From Eubacterium sp. (lineage in GTDB: Bacteria > Bacillota > Clostridia > Lachnospirales > Lachnospiraceae), in NCBI GenBank assembly GCA_017433295.1, contig JAFRHL010000006.1, forward strand, positions 1 through 64,000: 64,000 nucleotides of DNA, read 5' to 3'. A program made the translations under genes and the position numbers. Position 1 is the first letter of the stretch. Every line of letters begins with the position of its first letter. Of the stretch, positions 16,199 to 24,619 are shown one piece after another. The notes below the pieces were generated by a model. The model saw only the letters and a list, made by a program, of their open reading frames with translations, had not been told where the DNA came from and searched no databases.

Positions 16199-17173
16199 AT
16201 GATACGAAGAAGACGTTTACGTTCCACACCTGGTATGAGAGCGCTGGTAAGGGAGACATCCATAGGGGTCAATGACCTGATTTATCCCCTGTTCGTCCAG
16301 GAAGGGAAGGATATCAAGAATCCGGTTCCTTCCATGCCGGGAATCTATCAGTACAGTATTGACAGGCTGGATGAGGAGCTTGACCGTATCCGGGAAGCCG
16401 GTATTAAGGCGGTGCTGCTCTTTGGTGTGCCCGAGCACAAGGATGAATGCGGTTCTGAGGCTTATAATGAGCACGGGATCATCCAGGAAGCCATCCGTTA
16501 TATCAAGAAGGTATTTCCTGAACTGGTGGTGATCGCCGACATTTGTCTTTGCGAATATACATCTCACGGTCACTGCGGGCTGATCAAGGACGGGGAGATC
16601 TTAAACGACGAGACCCTTCCGCTGCTGGCAAAGACGGCTGTTACCTGCGCCCGGGCAGGAGCCGACATGGTTGCCCCCTCCAACATGATGGACGGGCATG
16701 TGGCTGCCATCCGGGAAGCCCTGGACGAAGCAGGACTGGCCACCACGCCAATTATGGCCTACAGTGCAAAAATGGCTTCCGGCTATTATGGCCCCTTCAG
16801 GGATGCGGCTCACTCCGCACCGGGCTTCGGCGACCGTAAAACCTATCAGATGGATTATCATAATGGAAGAGAAGCGATGCGTGATATCTGGGATGATATC
16901 GACGAGGGTGCTGACATCATCATTGTAAAACCGGCCCTGGCCTACCTGGATATCCTGAAAACGGCTTCCATGGAAACCAATATGCCTTTATGTGCATATA
17001 ATGTAAGTGGTGAATACTCCATCGTAAAGGCAGCAGCGGCCAACGGCTGGGTAGATGAGAAAAAGCTGGTCATGGAAAATATGATCGGCATGAAACGGGC
17101 AGGAGCCCACATGATCATCACCTATCATGCCCTGGATGTGGCAAAATGGCTGAAGGAGGACTATAATCACTGA
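16199..17173 (+). CDS. hemB: Delta-aminolevulinic acid dehydratase (porphobilinogen synthase)
   Basis: Condenses two 5-aminolevulinate to porphobilinogen, the first common tetrapyrrole. The 324-residue protein has the Zn-binding cysteines in ICLCEYTSHGHCG (three Cys, the zinc-dependent type), the catalytic Schiff-base lysines in AYSAKMASGYYGPFRDA and IIVKPALAYLD, and the RRRRLR N-terminal arm. GAGGAGG precedes ATG 16199. Complete. Together with the precorrin-2 dehydrogenase and CobQ fusion it marks this as a tetrapyrrole locus; hemA, hemC and hemD are not in the window. Confidence 0.97.
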   Translation: MIRRRRLRSTPGMRALVRETSIGVNDLIYPLFVQEGKDIKNPVPSMPGIYQYSIDRLDEELDRIREAGIKAVLLFGVPEHKDECGSEAYNEHGIIQEAIRYIKKVFPELVVIADICLCEYTSHGHCGLIKDGEILNDETLPLLAKTAVTCARAGADMVAPSNMMDGHVAAIREALDEAGLATTPIMAYSAKMASGYYGPFRDAAHSAPGFGDRKTYQMDYHNGREAMRDIWDDIDEGADIIIVKPALAYLDILKTASMETNMPLCAYNVSGEYSIVKAAAANGWVDEKKLVMENMIGMKRAGAHMIITYHALDVAKWLKEDYNH

Positions 17174-17176
17174 CTG

Positions 17177-17217
17177 TAATTACAAATATTTAACAATATA
17201 TTAAATATTTGTAATTA
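17177..17217. repeat. Perfect 17-bp AT-rich inverted repeat
   Basis: TAATTACAAATATTTAA (17177-17193), 7-nt loop, then its exact complement at 17201-17217. It starts just after the hemB stop and ends 2 bp before the -35 box of the next promoter. No T-run and no G or C pairing strength for a terminator, so a protein-binding operator is plausible. Confidence 0.7.
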
Positions 17218-17219
17218 TA

Positions 17220-17248
17220 TTGACTTCTTTCGACAAATGATATATAAA
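17220..17248 (+). promoter_or_regulatory. Promoter of the nfeD-SPFH pair
   Basis: TTGACT at 17220-17225, 17-bp spacer, TATAAA at 17243-17248, giving a start near 17255 and a leader of about 70 nt. The perfect inverted repeat abuts it on the upstream side. Confidence 0.7.
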
Positions 17249-17324
17249 GTGTAGCAAAGGATGACAGAAGAAGTTATCTTTCCGGCTCGAGGGCAGCCGG
17301 ACACTTATAAAAGGGGGTGTACAT

Positions 17325-17753
17325 ATGATAGTGTTTTACTGGCTTATAGCGGCAGCCGTTTTTCTGGCAGCGGAAGTGCTGACTCTGGGGCTAACCAGCA
17401 TATGGTTTGCGGGAGGAGCTCTTATGGGTGCGGTCATGGCCGGACTTAAGTTTCCATTATATGTGCAGCTTTTGGTATTCGCACTGGTATCAGGTGTATT
17501 ATTGCTCCTGACCAGACCTCTGGCCCAGAAGTATTTAAACAGCAAAACCATCCGGACGAATGCGGAGAGCCTGATCGGGGAAACCTGTATAGTGACGGAA
17601 CCCATTGATAATCTTAAAGCGGAAGGACAGGTGAGTATCAATGGTCAGACCTGGACAGCCAGAAGCTTCTCAGACGAAGTCCTGCTGCCCAGGGACCAGC
17701 TGGTCAGCGTGGAAAAGATATCCGGTGTCAAGCTGATCGTTAAGCCTCTGTAG
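17325..17753 (+). CDS. NfeD-family membrane protein
   Basis: A 142-residue protein with three hydrophobic segments in residues 1-70 and a C-terminal OB-fold (about 80-140: GETCIVTEPIDN, GQVSINGQTWTARS, VSVEKISGVKLIVKP). This is the short NfeD1b form, which pairs with an SPFH protein; the SPFH gene follows 115 bp downstream, supporting the call. The pair is associated with membrane microdomain organisation and quality control. AAAGGGGGTG precedes ATG 17325. Confidence 0.88.
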   Translation: MIVFYWLIAAAVFLAAEVLTLGLTSIWFAGGALMGAVMAGLKFPLYVQLLVFALVSGVLLLLTRPLAQKYLNSKTIRTNAESLIGETCIVTEPIDNLKAEGQVSINGQTWTARSFSDEVLLPRDQLVSVEKISGVKLIVKPL

Positions 17754-17799
17754 GGCTTCCCGCCCGGCCTTAATCTCAGATAACAATGGGAAGGCCCGC

Positions 17800-17826
17800 G
17801 CGAAATCGCCGGGCGATTTCGATGGA
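17800..17826. repeat. Dispersed repeat copy B, palindromic GCGAAATCGCC/GGCGATTTCG
   Basis: GCGAAATCGCC (17800-17810) faces GGCGATTTCGATGGAT (from 17812) in the nfeD-SPFH gap. It shares the GCGAAATCGC arm with copy A and the ATTTCGAT core with the other copies. Confidence 0.5.
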
Positions 17827-17868
17827 TACTCACAGGCAAAAATTATATAACAGGAGGAAAAAGTATAT

Positions 17869-18813
17869 ATGAGATTCGTAGGTTTACTTTTACCGATGAT
17901 CATCATCATCTTGATCATCTATCTGCTGACATCCTGTGTAAGGATCGTTCCCCAGGCACAGGCTTATGTTATTGAGAGACTGGGTGCCTATAATGGTACA
18001 TGGTCTGTGGGACTTCATTTCAAGGTGCCCTTTGTTGACCGTGTGGCAAAGAAGGTCCTGCTTAAAGAGCAGGTGGTGGACTTCGCGCCCCAGCCCGTTA
18101 TTACCAAGGATAATGTTACCATGAGGATCGATACGGTAGTTTACTACCAGATCACCGATCCCAAACTCTATGCATACGGTGTGGATAATCCCATCATGGC
18201 CATTGAGAACCTGACTGCTACGACCCTTCGTAACATCATAGGTGACCTGGAGCTGGACGCCACCCTTACTTCCCGTGAGACCATCAACACCAAGATGCGT
18301 TCCACCCTGGATGTGGCTACAGACCCCTGGGGTATCAAGGTAAACCGTGTAGAGCTTAAGAATATCATTCCGCCTTCAGAGATCCAGAATGCCATGGAGA
18401 AGCAGATGAAGGCAGAACGTGAACGTCGTGAAGCCATCCTTCGGGCAGAGGGTGAGAAGAAGTCCTCCGTCCTTCGGGCAGAGGGTCACAAGGAATCCAT
18501 GATCCTTGAAGCCGAGGCTGAGAAGGAAGCGGCCATTCTCCGGGCTGATGCCAAGCGTGAGGCCACTATCAGAGAGGCGGAAGGTGAGGCCGAGGCTATC
18601 CTTAAGATCCAGCAGGCCACCGCAGATGGTCTTAAGGCCATCAAAGCAGCAGGCGCTGATGACTCTGTCATCAAGCTGAAGTCCCTGGAAGCATTCCAGA
18701 AGGCTGCTGACGGAAAGGCAACCAAGATCATTGTGCCTTCCGAGATTCAGGGGCTGGCAGGGCTCGTTACCGCTGTGAAGGAAGTGGCCATCGAGCCTGA
18801 ACAGGGAGAATAA
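17869..18813 (+). CDS. SPFH/band 7 protein (stomatin/QmcA type)
   Basis: A 314-residue membrane-anchored scaffold protein. One N-terminal transmembrane helix (about 5-25) is followed by an SPFH domain (VPQAQAYVIERLGAYNGTW to VNRVELKNIIPP) and a long Ala/Glu-rich coiled coil (about 175-260, repeated RAEGEK/AEAEKEA units) that drives oligomerisation. The tail IVPSEIQGLAGLV is typical of the stomatin/SlipII group. It pairs with the upstream NfeD protein. AGGAGGAAA precedes ATG 17869. The direct repeat CGGGCAGAGGGT in the DNA (18439 and 18475) reflects the coiled-coil repeats. Confidence 0.94.
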   Translation: MRFVGLLLPMIIIILIIYLLTSCVRIVPQAQAYVIERLGAYNGTWSVGLHFKVPFVDRVAKKVLLKEQVVDFAPQPVITKDNVTMRIDTVVYYQITDPKLYAYGVDNPIMAIENLTATTLRNIIGDLELDATLTSRETINTKMRSTLDVATDPWGIKVNRVELKNIIPPSEIQNAMEKQMKAERERREAILRAEGEKKSSVLRAEGHKESMILEAEAEKEAAILRADAKREATIREAEGEAEAILKIQQATADGLKAIKAAGADDSVIKLKSLEAFQKAADGKATKIIVPSEIQGLAGLVTAVKEVAIEPEQGE

Positions 18814-18832
18814 TTGAAGGAGAGGGAGACAG

Positions 18833-18859
18833 GGAGACAGGGGACGGTTCTCTGTCTCC
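18833..18859 (+). repeat. 27-bp palindromic repeat, copy 1 (also terminator-like)
   Basis: GGAGACAG, an 11-nt GGGGACGGTTC-type centre, and CTGTCTCC form an 8-bp hairpin followed by TCTTTTAT, so it can terminate the SPFH transcript. It is inverted relative to copies 2 and 3. Confidence 0.85.
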
Positions 18860-18906
18860 TCTTTTATCATGATTTAGATAGCGGATGAAATGGAAAAAGA
18901 GAAGGA

Positions 18907-18933
18907 GGAGACAGAGAACCGTCCCCTGTCTCC
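18907..18933 (-). repeat. 27-bp palindromic repeat, copy 2
   Basis: Same sequence as copy 1 on the opposite strand, 47 bp away, followed on the + strand by CCTTTTT. Copies 1 and 2 lie between convergent genes and can act as a two-way terminator. Confidence 0.85.
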
Positions 18934-18948
18934 CCTTTTTCTGCAGTT

Positions 18949-19389
18949 TTATATCGGTGACTCCTTTTTCTTCCTGAATTTGATGCTGGATACTATCAGT
19001 GTGATCCCAAATATGAAGAATACAATCCCAAAGGCAATGGGTGTTGTGGGATCGTATTCTTTGGTACTGAAAAGCCCTTTGGTGACCTTGATGGTGTCCC
19101 CCACCCCGGGAAGAGAGTTTTTGCTGCTCCGTTTGATCCGTACATCGGTGGCTTTTTTTGTCTTTCCTTTACTGTCCACATATTTTACCGTTACCTTCTG
19201 GTTATACTTCGTTCTTCTGCCGCTTTTTCTGTTGCCGCTTCTGGTGGTGTAGACATCTGAAGTGATCTCGGTGATGGTTGCGGTGTACCGCTTGGTTCTG
19301 GCAGTCATAAAGATGATCAGGACACTGGCAAGAATCAAGGCAAAGCCCACAAGGAACACGATGAGTCGTCCGTTTTTCTTTCCTTCCAT
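18949..19389 (-). CDS. DUF3592-like two-helix membrane protein
   Basis: A 146-residue protein with a transmembrane helix at about 8-28, an extracytoplasmic beta-rich middle (YTATITEITSD, VTVKYVDSKGKTKKATDV, LPGVGDTIKV) and a second helix at about 118-138 with a basic tail. This layout fits DUF3592-type proteins; function unknown. AAAGGGGGAA precedes the start. It is the only minus-strand gene in this stretch and is bracketed by the 27-bp repeats, which may hint at local insertion, though the codons look ordinary. Confidence 0.72.
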   Translation of the reverse strand: MEGKKNGRLIVFLVGFALILASVLIIFMTARTKRYTATITEITSDVYTTRSGNRKSGRRTKYNQKVTVKYVDSKGKTKKATDVRIKRSSKNSLPGVGDTIKVTKGLFSTKEYDPTTPIAFGIVFFIFGITLIVSSIKFRKKKESPI

Positions 19390-19473
19390 AGAATTTCCCC
19401 CTTTAATTATAATTGTCTTTCTATTTACTTAAAAATAGCATATTTACAGAATGTTTGCAAGAGAAGAAGGGGA

Positions 19474-19500
19474 GGAGACAGAGAACCGTCCCCTGTCTCC
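19474..19500 (-). repeat. 27-bp palindromic repeat, copy 3, next to the LtaS-type gene RBS
   Basis: Same orientation as copy 2. The hairpin extends to 11 bp (GGAGGAGACAG/CTGTCTCCTCC) and ends only 3 bp before the GGAG ribosome binding site of the sulfatase gene. Confidence 0.85.
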
Positions 19501-19513
19501 TCCGGAGTGATTG

Positions 19514-21388
19514 ATGAAGATGAAACATTTCTGGCCTCTGGCCTATTTATTTATTATCTTAAAGACCTTTATTTTCTACTGGCAGACGGACCGCCTGGAT
19601 ATGATGGTGGTCTATGAAGTGCCTTTGCTGACCCTGTTATTTCTGGTAACTGTCTTCGAACTGTTTTCCATTACAGATAATAAGACAGGCAGGATCGCCT
19701 TTTATAGCATATATATACTGATCACGGTCATCATGTTTGGGGATGCTGCTTACAGCAGTTATTTCGGGAAATATGCTTCGGTGAATCAGTTATTTCAGCT
19801 GGGCAGTCTGAAGCAGATCGCCGAAGACGGGGGAGTGATCGGGGCGACGGTGAATCCCGGATGCCTGCTTTTGTGGCTGGATGTTCCTTTTGTCTTTCAT
19901 TATTACAAAGAGAGGATGAAAGACAGCATTCCCTTTAAAGACAGGTCTGTCCGAAAACTCCTTATCTGGGCGATCCCCCATGCCATATTGTTTATCGCAG
20001 CCCTTGGCGGCTGGATCTATTATGGTTTTAATCCCGACAATTACCGTGCTGTCCAGAAAGTCAACCATATTGAGATTTTTACATGGCATACCAATGATAT
20101 CCTGGTAAATGTCGTGGGCAGACTGCACCGGGGGGAGGCTGATGAGGAAAAACTGAAAAAGGCAATGGATGAGAATGTGCCGAAATCCCGCGGGGATAAT
20201 TATAAAGGTGCTGCAAAGGGGATGAACCTGATCTTAATCCAGACGGAATCCCTGAATGATTTCCCCATCGGGGCCGCCTATAACGGGCAGGAACTGACAC
20301 CCAACTTAAATGAACTGAGAAAGAAGGACACCCTTTATTTCAACCATTTTTATTCCACCACAGGGGTGGGTAATACTGCCGATGCGGAGTTCTCTGCCTT
20401 AAACAGCCTTTATGCAAATGATGAGAGGGAGTGCTACCGCAAGTATGTGGATAATACCTTCAACGGTCTGCCCTGGCTAATGAGGAAGCAGGGTTATGAG
20501 GCTATGGCCTTTCATGGTTATATAAAAACCTTCTGGAACAGAGACGAGGCATACCGGAACCAGGGCTTCCAGCATTTTTATTCAGAAGAGGAGCTGGAGC
20601 TTACGGAAAAATCCGGCTTCGGACTTACCGACAAAGAATTGTTCCGTCAGTCTGTGGATATTTTAAAGGAAAGGAAAAAGCCCTTTTTCAGTTTTATGAT
20701 CACCCTGACCAACCATATCCCCTATGAACTGGATCAGGAGCTTGCCAGCCTGGAACTGAAAGAGGAGGATAAGGATACTACCTTCGGCCGGTATCTGCAG
20801 ACCGTCCGCTATACGGATGAGGCTTTTGGAGAGCTGATCCGCTATCTGAAGGAGGCGGATCTCTATGAAAATACCATGATCGTGATCTACGGAGACCATC
20901 AGGGTATGAACAAGGAAACCGTGTCTGTGTATAACCAGATGACCAGATTTCTGGGAAAGTCCTATGACTTTGATGAAATGCTGAATGTACCGCTCTTTAT
21001 CCATATACCCGGCCTGAATGACGCTAAAACATATACAACTGTAGGAGGGCAGGTGGATATTCTTCCCACCATTGCCAATCTGATGGATTTTGAGATCCCC
21101 CAGCCCTATGTGTTCGGCCATGACCTGATAAATGCCGAGGAAGGATTTGTGGCGCAGATCTCATATATCGGAAAAAACTCCTTCATCACAGATGACAATG
21201 ACATGCTTTTTGCCATTGGAAAAGACGGGACGGTGGAATCCGGCAGAGTGATGGACCTTTCCACAGGAAAGGAAATGAATCTGAATGTGCCCCTTTGCCA
21301 AAAGTATTCTGACCGGGCCGAAAAGCTGCTTGACACCTGCAGAGAGGTACTGGATTATAACCTGATCGCGGAGTATGTGACACATTGA
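19514..21388 (+). CDS. LtaS-family sulfatase / phosphoglycerol transferase
   Basis: A 624-residue membrane enzyme related to lipoteichoic acid synthase. About five N-terminal helices (residues 1-170) lead to an extracellular alkaline-phosphatase-fold domain. The nucleophile is Thr288 in GVGNTADAEFSALNS; metal ligands are in LIQTESLND and IYGDHQGMN. It likely moves glycerol phosphate from phosphatidylglycerol to a polymer or glycolipid, but some family members are general phosphoethanolamine/glycerol transferases. ATG 19514 is chosen because GGAG lies 6 bp upstream. A palindromic repeat sits immediately upstream and could reduce read-through or mask the RBS. Confidence 0.9.
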   Translation: MKMKHFWPLAYLFIILKTFIFYWQTDRLDMMVVYEVPLLTLLFLVTVFELFSITDNKTGRIAFYSIYILITVIMFGDAAYSSYFGKYASVNQLFQLGSLKQIAEDGGVIGATVNPGCLLLWLDVPFVFHYYKERMKDSIPFKDRSVRKLLIWAIPHAILFIAALGGWIYYGFNPDNYRAVQKVNHIEIFTWHTNDILVNVVGRLHRGEADEEKLKKAMDENVPKSRGDNYKGAAKGMNLILIQTESLNDFPIGAAYNGQELTPNLNELRKKDTLYFNHFYSTTGVGNTADAEFSALNSLYANDERECYRKYVDNTFNGLPWLMRKQGYEAMAFHGYIKTFWNRDEAYRNQGFQHFYSEEELELTEKSGFGLTDKELFRQSVDILKERKKPFFSFMITLTNHIPYELDQELASLELKEEDKDTTFGRYLQTVRYTDEAFGELIRYLKEADLYENTMIVIYGDHQGMNKETVSVYNQMTRFLGKSYDFDEMLNVPLFIHIPGLNDAKTYTTVGGQVDILPTIANLMDFEIPQPYVFGHDLINAEEGFVAQISYIGKNSFITDDNDMLFAIGKDGTVESGRVMDLSTGKEMNLNVPLCQKYSDRAEKLLDTCREVLDYNLIAEYVTH

Positions 21389-21410
21389 CCGGTTTCTTGA
21401 TGAGGTCAGG

Positions 21411-21440
21411 AGGATTCCGGCGGAATATCCTTTGTTTTCC
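21411..21440 (+). terminator. Terminator after the LtaS-type gene
   Basis: AGGATTCCG and CGGAATATCCT form an imperfect hairpin followed by TTTGTTTTCC. Confidence 0.5.
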
Positions 21441-21469
21441 TTGACATTTTCATGAAAATTTGATACAAA
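21441..21469 (+). promoter_or_regulatory. Promoter of the ornithine carbamoyltransferase gene
   Basis: TTGACA at 21441-21446, 17-bp spacer, TACAAA at 21464-21469 with an upstream TG that makes an extended -10. No ARG-box palindrome was recognised in the leader 21476-21532. Confidence 0.65.
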
Positions 21470-21532
21470 TTTTCCATGTTAACAGGTGTCATCGGGACGG
21501 TTTGCCGTTACGAATAAAAGGAGGTCGGAGAA

Positions 21533-22519
21533 ATGGATCTTAAGGGCCGCAGCTTTTTAACGCTGCTTGATTTTAATAAAGAGGAAATCCGCTATATGCT
21601 GGATCTGGCTCATCAGCTGAAAAAGAAAAAGAAGGATGGGATAAGAGGAGAAGAACTGAAAGGAAAGAATATCGTTCTGATCTTTGACAAATCTTCAACC
21701 AGGACCCGGTGTTCCTTTGAAGTGGCCGCTGCAGATGAAGGTGCCCATGTGACCTACCTGTCCAATTCCCATATGAATAAGAAGGAGTCTCTGGAGGATA
21801 CAGCAAAGGTGTTCGGGCGGATGTTTGATGCCATTGAGTACCGTGGCTTCGGCCAGGATATCGTAGAGGACCTGGCTAAGTACTCAGGGGTGCCGGTGTG
21901 GAACGGCCTTACGGATGTGGATCATCCCACTCAGGTGCTGGCGGATTTTATGACCATCGAAGAACACATTGATAAACCCCTTGAGGAGATAAACCTGACC
22001 TTTGTGGGAGACCTGTCTGATAATGTGATGTATGCCCTCATGTACGGCAGTGCCATTATGGGGGTCAATTTTAAGGCAGTCGGCCCTGAAAAAACAGTCT
22101 GTGATCCGGAGGTCCTTGCAGTTTCCCGCAGGCTTGCCGCCGTCAGCGGGGCAAAGATCACCATCTCCCATGATCCGGAGGATGTAAAGGGCTCTGACGT
22201 TATATATACAGATATCTGGGTGAGTATGGGGGAAGCGGAAGATCTGTATCCCGAGAGGGTAAAAGCACTGACACCCTTTAAAGTTACCACGAAGATGATG
22301 GAAGATACAGGTAATGATCAGTGTCTCTTTATGCACTGCCTTCCGGCCTATCATGACTTTGAGACCAGTGTGGCAAGGGATATGCGGGACCGACTGGGCC
22401 TGGATATACGGGAGGTGGAAGATACGGTATTCCGTTCGGAAAACTCGGTAGTATTTGATGAGGCTGAAAACCGGATGCATTCCATCAAGGCCGTGATGGT
22501 GGCGACACTGGGACGATAA
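21533..22519 (+). CDS. argF: Ornithine carbamoyltransferase
   Basis: Makes citrulline from ornithine and carbamoyl phosphate (or the reverse in the arginine deiminase pathway). The 328-residue protein has the carbamoyl-phosphate motif SSTRTRCSFEVAA, the ornithine loop HCLPA in FMHCLPAYHD, and DHPTQVLADF. Complete. AAGGAGG precedes ATG 21533. No arginine deiminase or other arg genes are adjacent, so the direction (argF or arcB) cannot be settled from context. It begins an ordinary housekeeping run continuing with birA 2 bp downstream. Confidence 0.95.
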   Translation: MDLKGRSFLTLLDFNKEEIRYMLDLAHQLKKKKKDGIRGEELKGKNIVLIFDKSSTRTRCSFEVAAADEGAHVTYLSNSHMNKKESLEDTAKVFGRMFDAIEYRGFGQDIVEDLAKYSGVPVWNGLTDVDHPTQVLADFMTIEEHIDKPLEEINLTFVGDLSDNVMYALMYGSAIMGVNFKAVGPEKTVCDPEVLAVSRRLAAVSGAKITISHDPEDVKGSDVIYTDIWVSMGEAEDLYPERVKALTPFKVTTKMMEDTGNDQCLFMHCLPAYHDFETSVARDMRDRLGLDIREVEDTVFRSENSVVFDEAENRMHSIKAVMVATLGR

Positions 22520-22521
22520 AT

Positions 22522-23502
22522 ATGAAAGAAAAGATTCTGGCATTTTTGAGAAACCGGGACGGTTTTGTATCCGGTCAGACAATTTGTGAAGAGCTGGGAG
22601 TATCAAGAACTGCCATATGGAAATACATCAATGTCCTCAGAGAGGAAGGGTATGAGATAGAGTCGGTAACCAGAAAAGGCTACCGTCTCCTGCAAAGCCC
22701 GGATGTCGTTACCCGGGAGGAATTACTGGGATATCTTCCCGCCCATGTTCTTGCCGGGGAGATCCGCTATTATAATACGGTGGATTCTACCAATGAAGCA
22801 GCCAAGAGGGCAGCTTCCGCCGGCATTTCCGCAGAAAGCATCTTTATTGCCGACCGGCAGACCTCCGGCAAAGGCAGGCGGGGGCGGGTATGGAGTTCAC
22901 CCGGGGGAGAGGATGTATTCTTTTCGATACTCCTCCGCCCCGATCTTTCTCCGGAGGCCGCTCCTTTGCTGACTCTGGTGGCCGCCCTGGCGGCTGTGGA
23001 AACCGCCGGGAAACACAGCGGGGAAGCCTGTCAGATCAAATGGCCCAATGATATCGTACTCCATGATAAAAAGATATGCGGCATTTTGACGGAAATGAGT
23101 GTGGAGATGGATGAGATCGACTGTGTCGTTGTAGGAGTGGGATTTAATCTCAACCGGCTGCAGTTTGACAGCGAGATTGAGGATATGGCCGGCTCCATCA
23201 GGAAGGAGACCGGGAAAAGGATCATCCGCGCGGCTTTTCTGGCAGATTTTATCCAGATATTTATGGATAAATATCACCGTTTTCTGGAAGAAGAGAGTTT
23301 CTCTATGTTTGTGGAAGCCTATAATGATCACCTGATCAATAAAGGCCGTCAGGTCAGGCTTGTCCGCCGGGGTCAGGAGCTTTTAAGGACCGCTCTGGGG
23401 ATCAATGAAAAGGGAGAGCTGATCCTTGAGGATGAAAACGGCACAATAGAAACAGTCCTCTCGGGAGAGGTCTCGGTCAGAGGACTGTACGGATATGTTT
23501 AG
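22522..23502 (+). CDS. birA: Biotin-[acetyl-CoA-carboxylase] ligase / biotin repressor
   Basis: Attaches biotin to carboxylase carrier proteins and may repress biotin genes. The 326-residue protein has an N-terminal helix-turn-helix (GQTICEELGVSRTAIWKYINV), the central ligase domain with biotinyl-AMP loop DRQTSGKGRRGRVWSSP, KWPNDIVL, and a C-terminal SH3-like domain (about 275-326). It starts 2 bp after argF and is followed 8 bp later by the next gene, so it is in one operon with them. Confidence 0.95.
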   Translation: MKEKILAFLRNRDGFVSGQTICEELGVSRTAIWKYINVLREEGYEIESVTRKGYRLLQSPDVVTREELLGYLPAHVLAGEIRYYNTVDSTNEAAKRAASAGISAESIFIADRQTSGKGRRGRVWSSPGGEDVFFSILLRPDLSPEAAPLLTLVAALAAVETAGKHSGEACQIKWPNDIVLHDKKICGILTEMSVEMDEIDCVVVGVGFNLNRLQFDSEIEDMAGSIRKETGKRIIRAAFLADFIQIFMDKYHRFLEEESFSMFVEAYNDHLINKGRQVRLVRRGQELLRTALGINEKGELILEDENGTIETVLSGEVSVRGLYGYV

Positions 23503-23510
23503 GAGGAGCC

Positions 23511-23864
23511 ATGACAGAAGATAAAAGGATTCTCTGTGGTGCCAGCAGCTATAAAGAACTCTTCTACTTCAATCCGGAGTTTGATTCTCTGCCTGATGCC
23601 GTAAAGGATGAACTCAGGATCATGTGCGTGCTCTTTACCTCTGATGTGGGAGGTATTCTGCGTCTGGAGTTTGATGCTTCGGGTAATCTGAATTTTGCTG
23701 TGGAGTCGAGGGAAGATGATTTTTTCTTTGACGAGATCGGCAGTGTACTGAAAATAAAGCAGCTGCAGCGGGAAAAGACGGAACTGCTGACCAGTCTGGA
23801 GACATATTACAAAGTCTTCTTTTTAGGGGAAGACATGGAGGAAGATCATGCTAATAGGGATTGA
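23511..23864 (+). CDS. Conserved hypothetical protein between birA and coaX
   Basis: A 117-residue soluble protein with no signal peptide or membrane segment. Sequence features are an acidic, mixed alpha/beta composition, [24 protein letters not shown]-type opening and a C-terminal amphipathic helix ([22 protein letters not shown]). I do not recognise a functional family. It has AGGAGG 5 bp before its ATG and overlaps coaX by 17 bp, so it is a genuine operon member. The position beside biotin and CoA genes gives no direct clue. Confidence 0.8.
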   Translation: MTEDKRILCGASSYKELFYFNPEFDSLPDAVKDELRIMCVLFTSDVGGILRLEFDASGNLNFAVESREDDFFFDEIGSVLKIKQLQREKTELLTSLETYYKVFFLGEDMEEDHANRD

Positions 23865-24615
23865 TATCGGCAACACAGACATTACATTCGGTTTATTTCA
23901 GGGGAAAAAGCTTTGCGATACCTTCAGAATGAGGAGTAAGGTTAATCGTACATCGGATGAATACGGTATGTTTATTCTCGATGAACTTCTTTATAAAGGA
24001 TACAGCAAAGAAGAAGTAAATGCCGCCATCATAGCTTCCGTGGTGCCTGCCGTCAATCATTCTTTCACCAGTGGCATTATTAAGTATTTCGGAGTAAAGC
24101 CAATCATTGTGGGGGCGGGAATCCGCACCGGAATTAAAATAAAAACCATGAATCCGCAGCTGACCGGAGCAGACAGGATCGTAGATGCCGTAGCCGGTTA
24201 TGAGCTTTACGGAGGTCCCGTGATCACTGCGGATTTCGGCACAGCCACCACCATAGACCTGGTTACCAAAGCAGGAGAATTTGTCGGAGGTGTTATAGTG
24301 CCGGGGATCCGGACCGCCGCCAAAGAGCTCTCCCTGCAGGCAGCCAAGCTTCCTGAAATAGAAATACGGAAACCGGATAATATCATTGCCAAAGAAACGG
24401 TCAGCAGCATGCAGGCCGGCCTTGTATACGGTTATATCGGACAGACTGAATATATTATCAGGAAAATGAAGGAAGAATCCGGCTATGACAAGGTAACTGT
24501 TGTGGCCACAGGCGGCCTGGGAAAAATGATTGCAGAAGAGACAGATTGTATTGATTATTACGACAGCAACCTTACCCTGAAAGGGCTTCAGATCATCTAT
24601 GATAAACAGCGGTGA
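23848..24615 (+). CDS. coaX: Type III pantothenate kinase
   Basis: Phosphorylates pantothenate in the first step of CoA synthesis. The 255-residue ASKHA-fold kinase has the phosphate-1 motif [31 protein letters not shown], the phosphate-2 motif [22 protein letters not shown] and the C-terminal ATGGLG. The Asp residues DIGNT and DRIVD are the usual metal and catalytic positions. Complete. It overlaps its neighbour upstream by 17 bp and ends next to the dus gene. Confidence 0.95.
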   Translation: MLIGIDIGNTDITFGLFQGKKLCDTFRMRSKVNRTSDEYGMFILDELLYKGYSKEEVNAAIIASVVPAVNHSFTSGIIKYFGVKPIIVGAGIRTGIKIKTMNPQLTGADRIVDAVAGYELYGGPVITADFGTATTIDLVTKAGEFVGGVIVPGIRTAAKELSLQAAKLPEIEIRKPDNIIAKETVSSMQAGLVYGYIGQTEYIIRKMKEESGYDKVTVVATGGLGKMIAEETDCIDYYDSNLTLKGLQIIYDKQR

Positions 24616-24619
24616 GACC

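Noticed and set aside
18439-18490. Tandem CGGGCAGAGGGT repeats as a mobile or regulatory repeat
   Set aside because: They are inside the SPFH coiled-coil and encode its repeating RAEG units.
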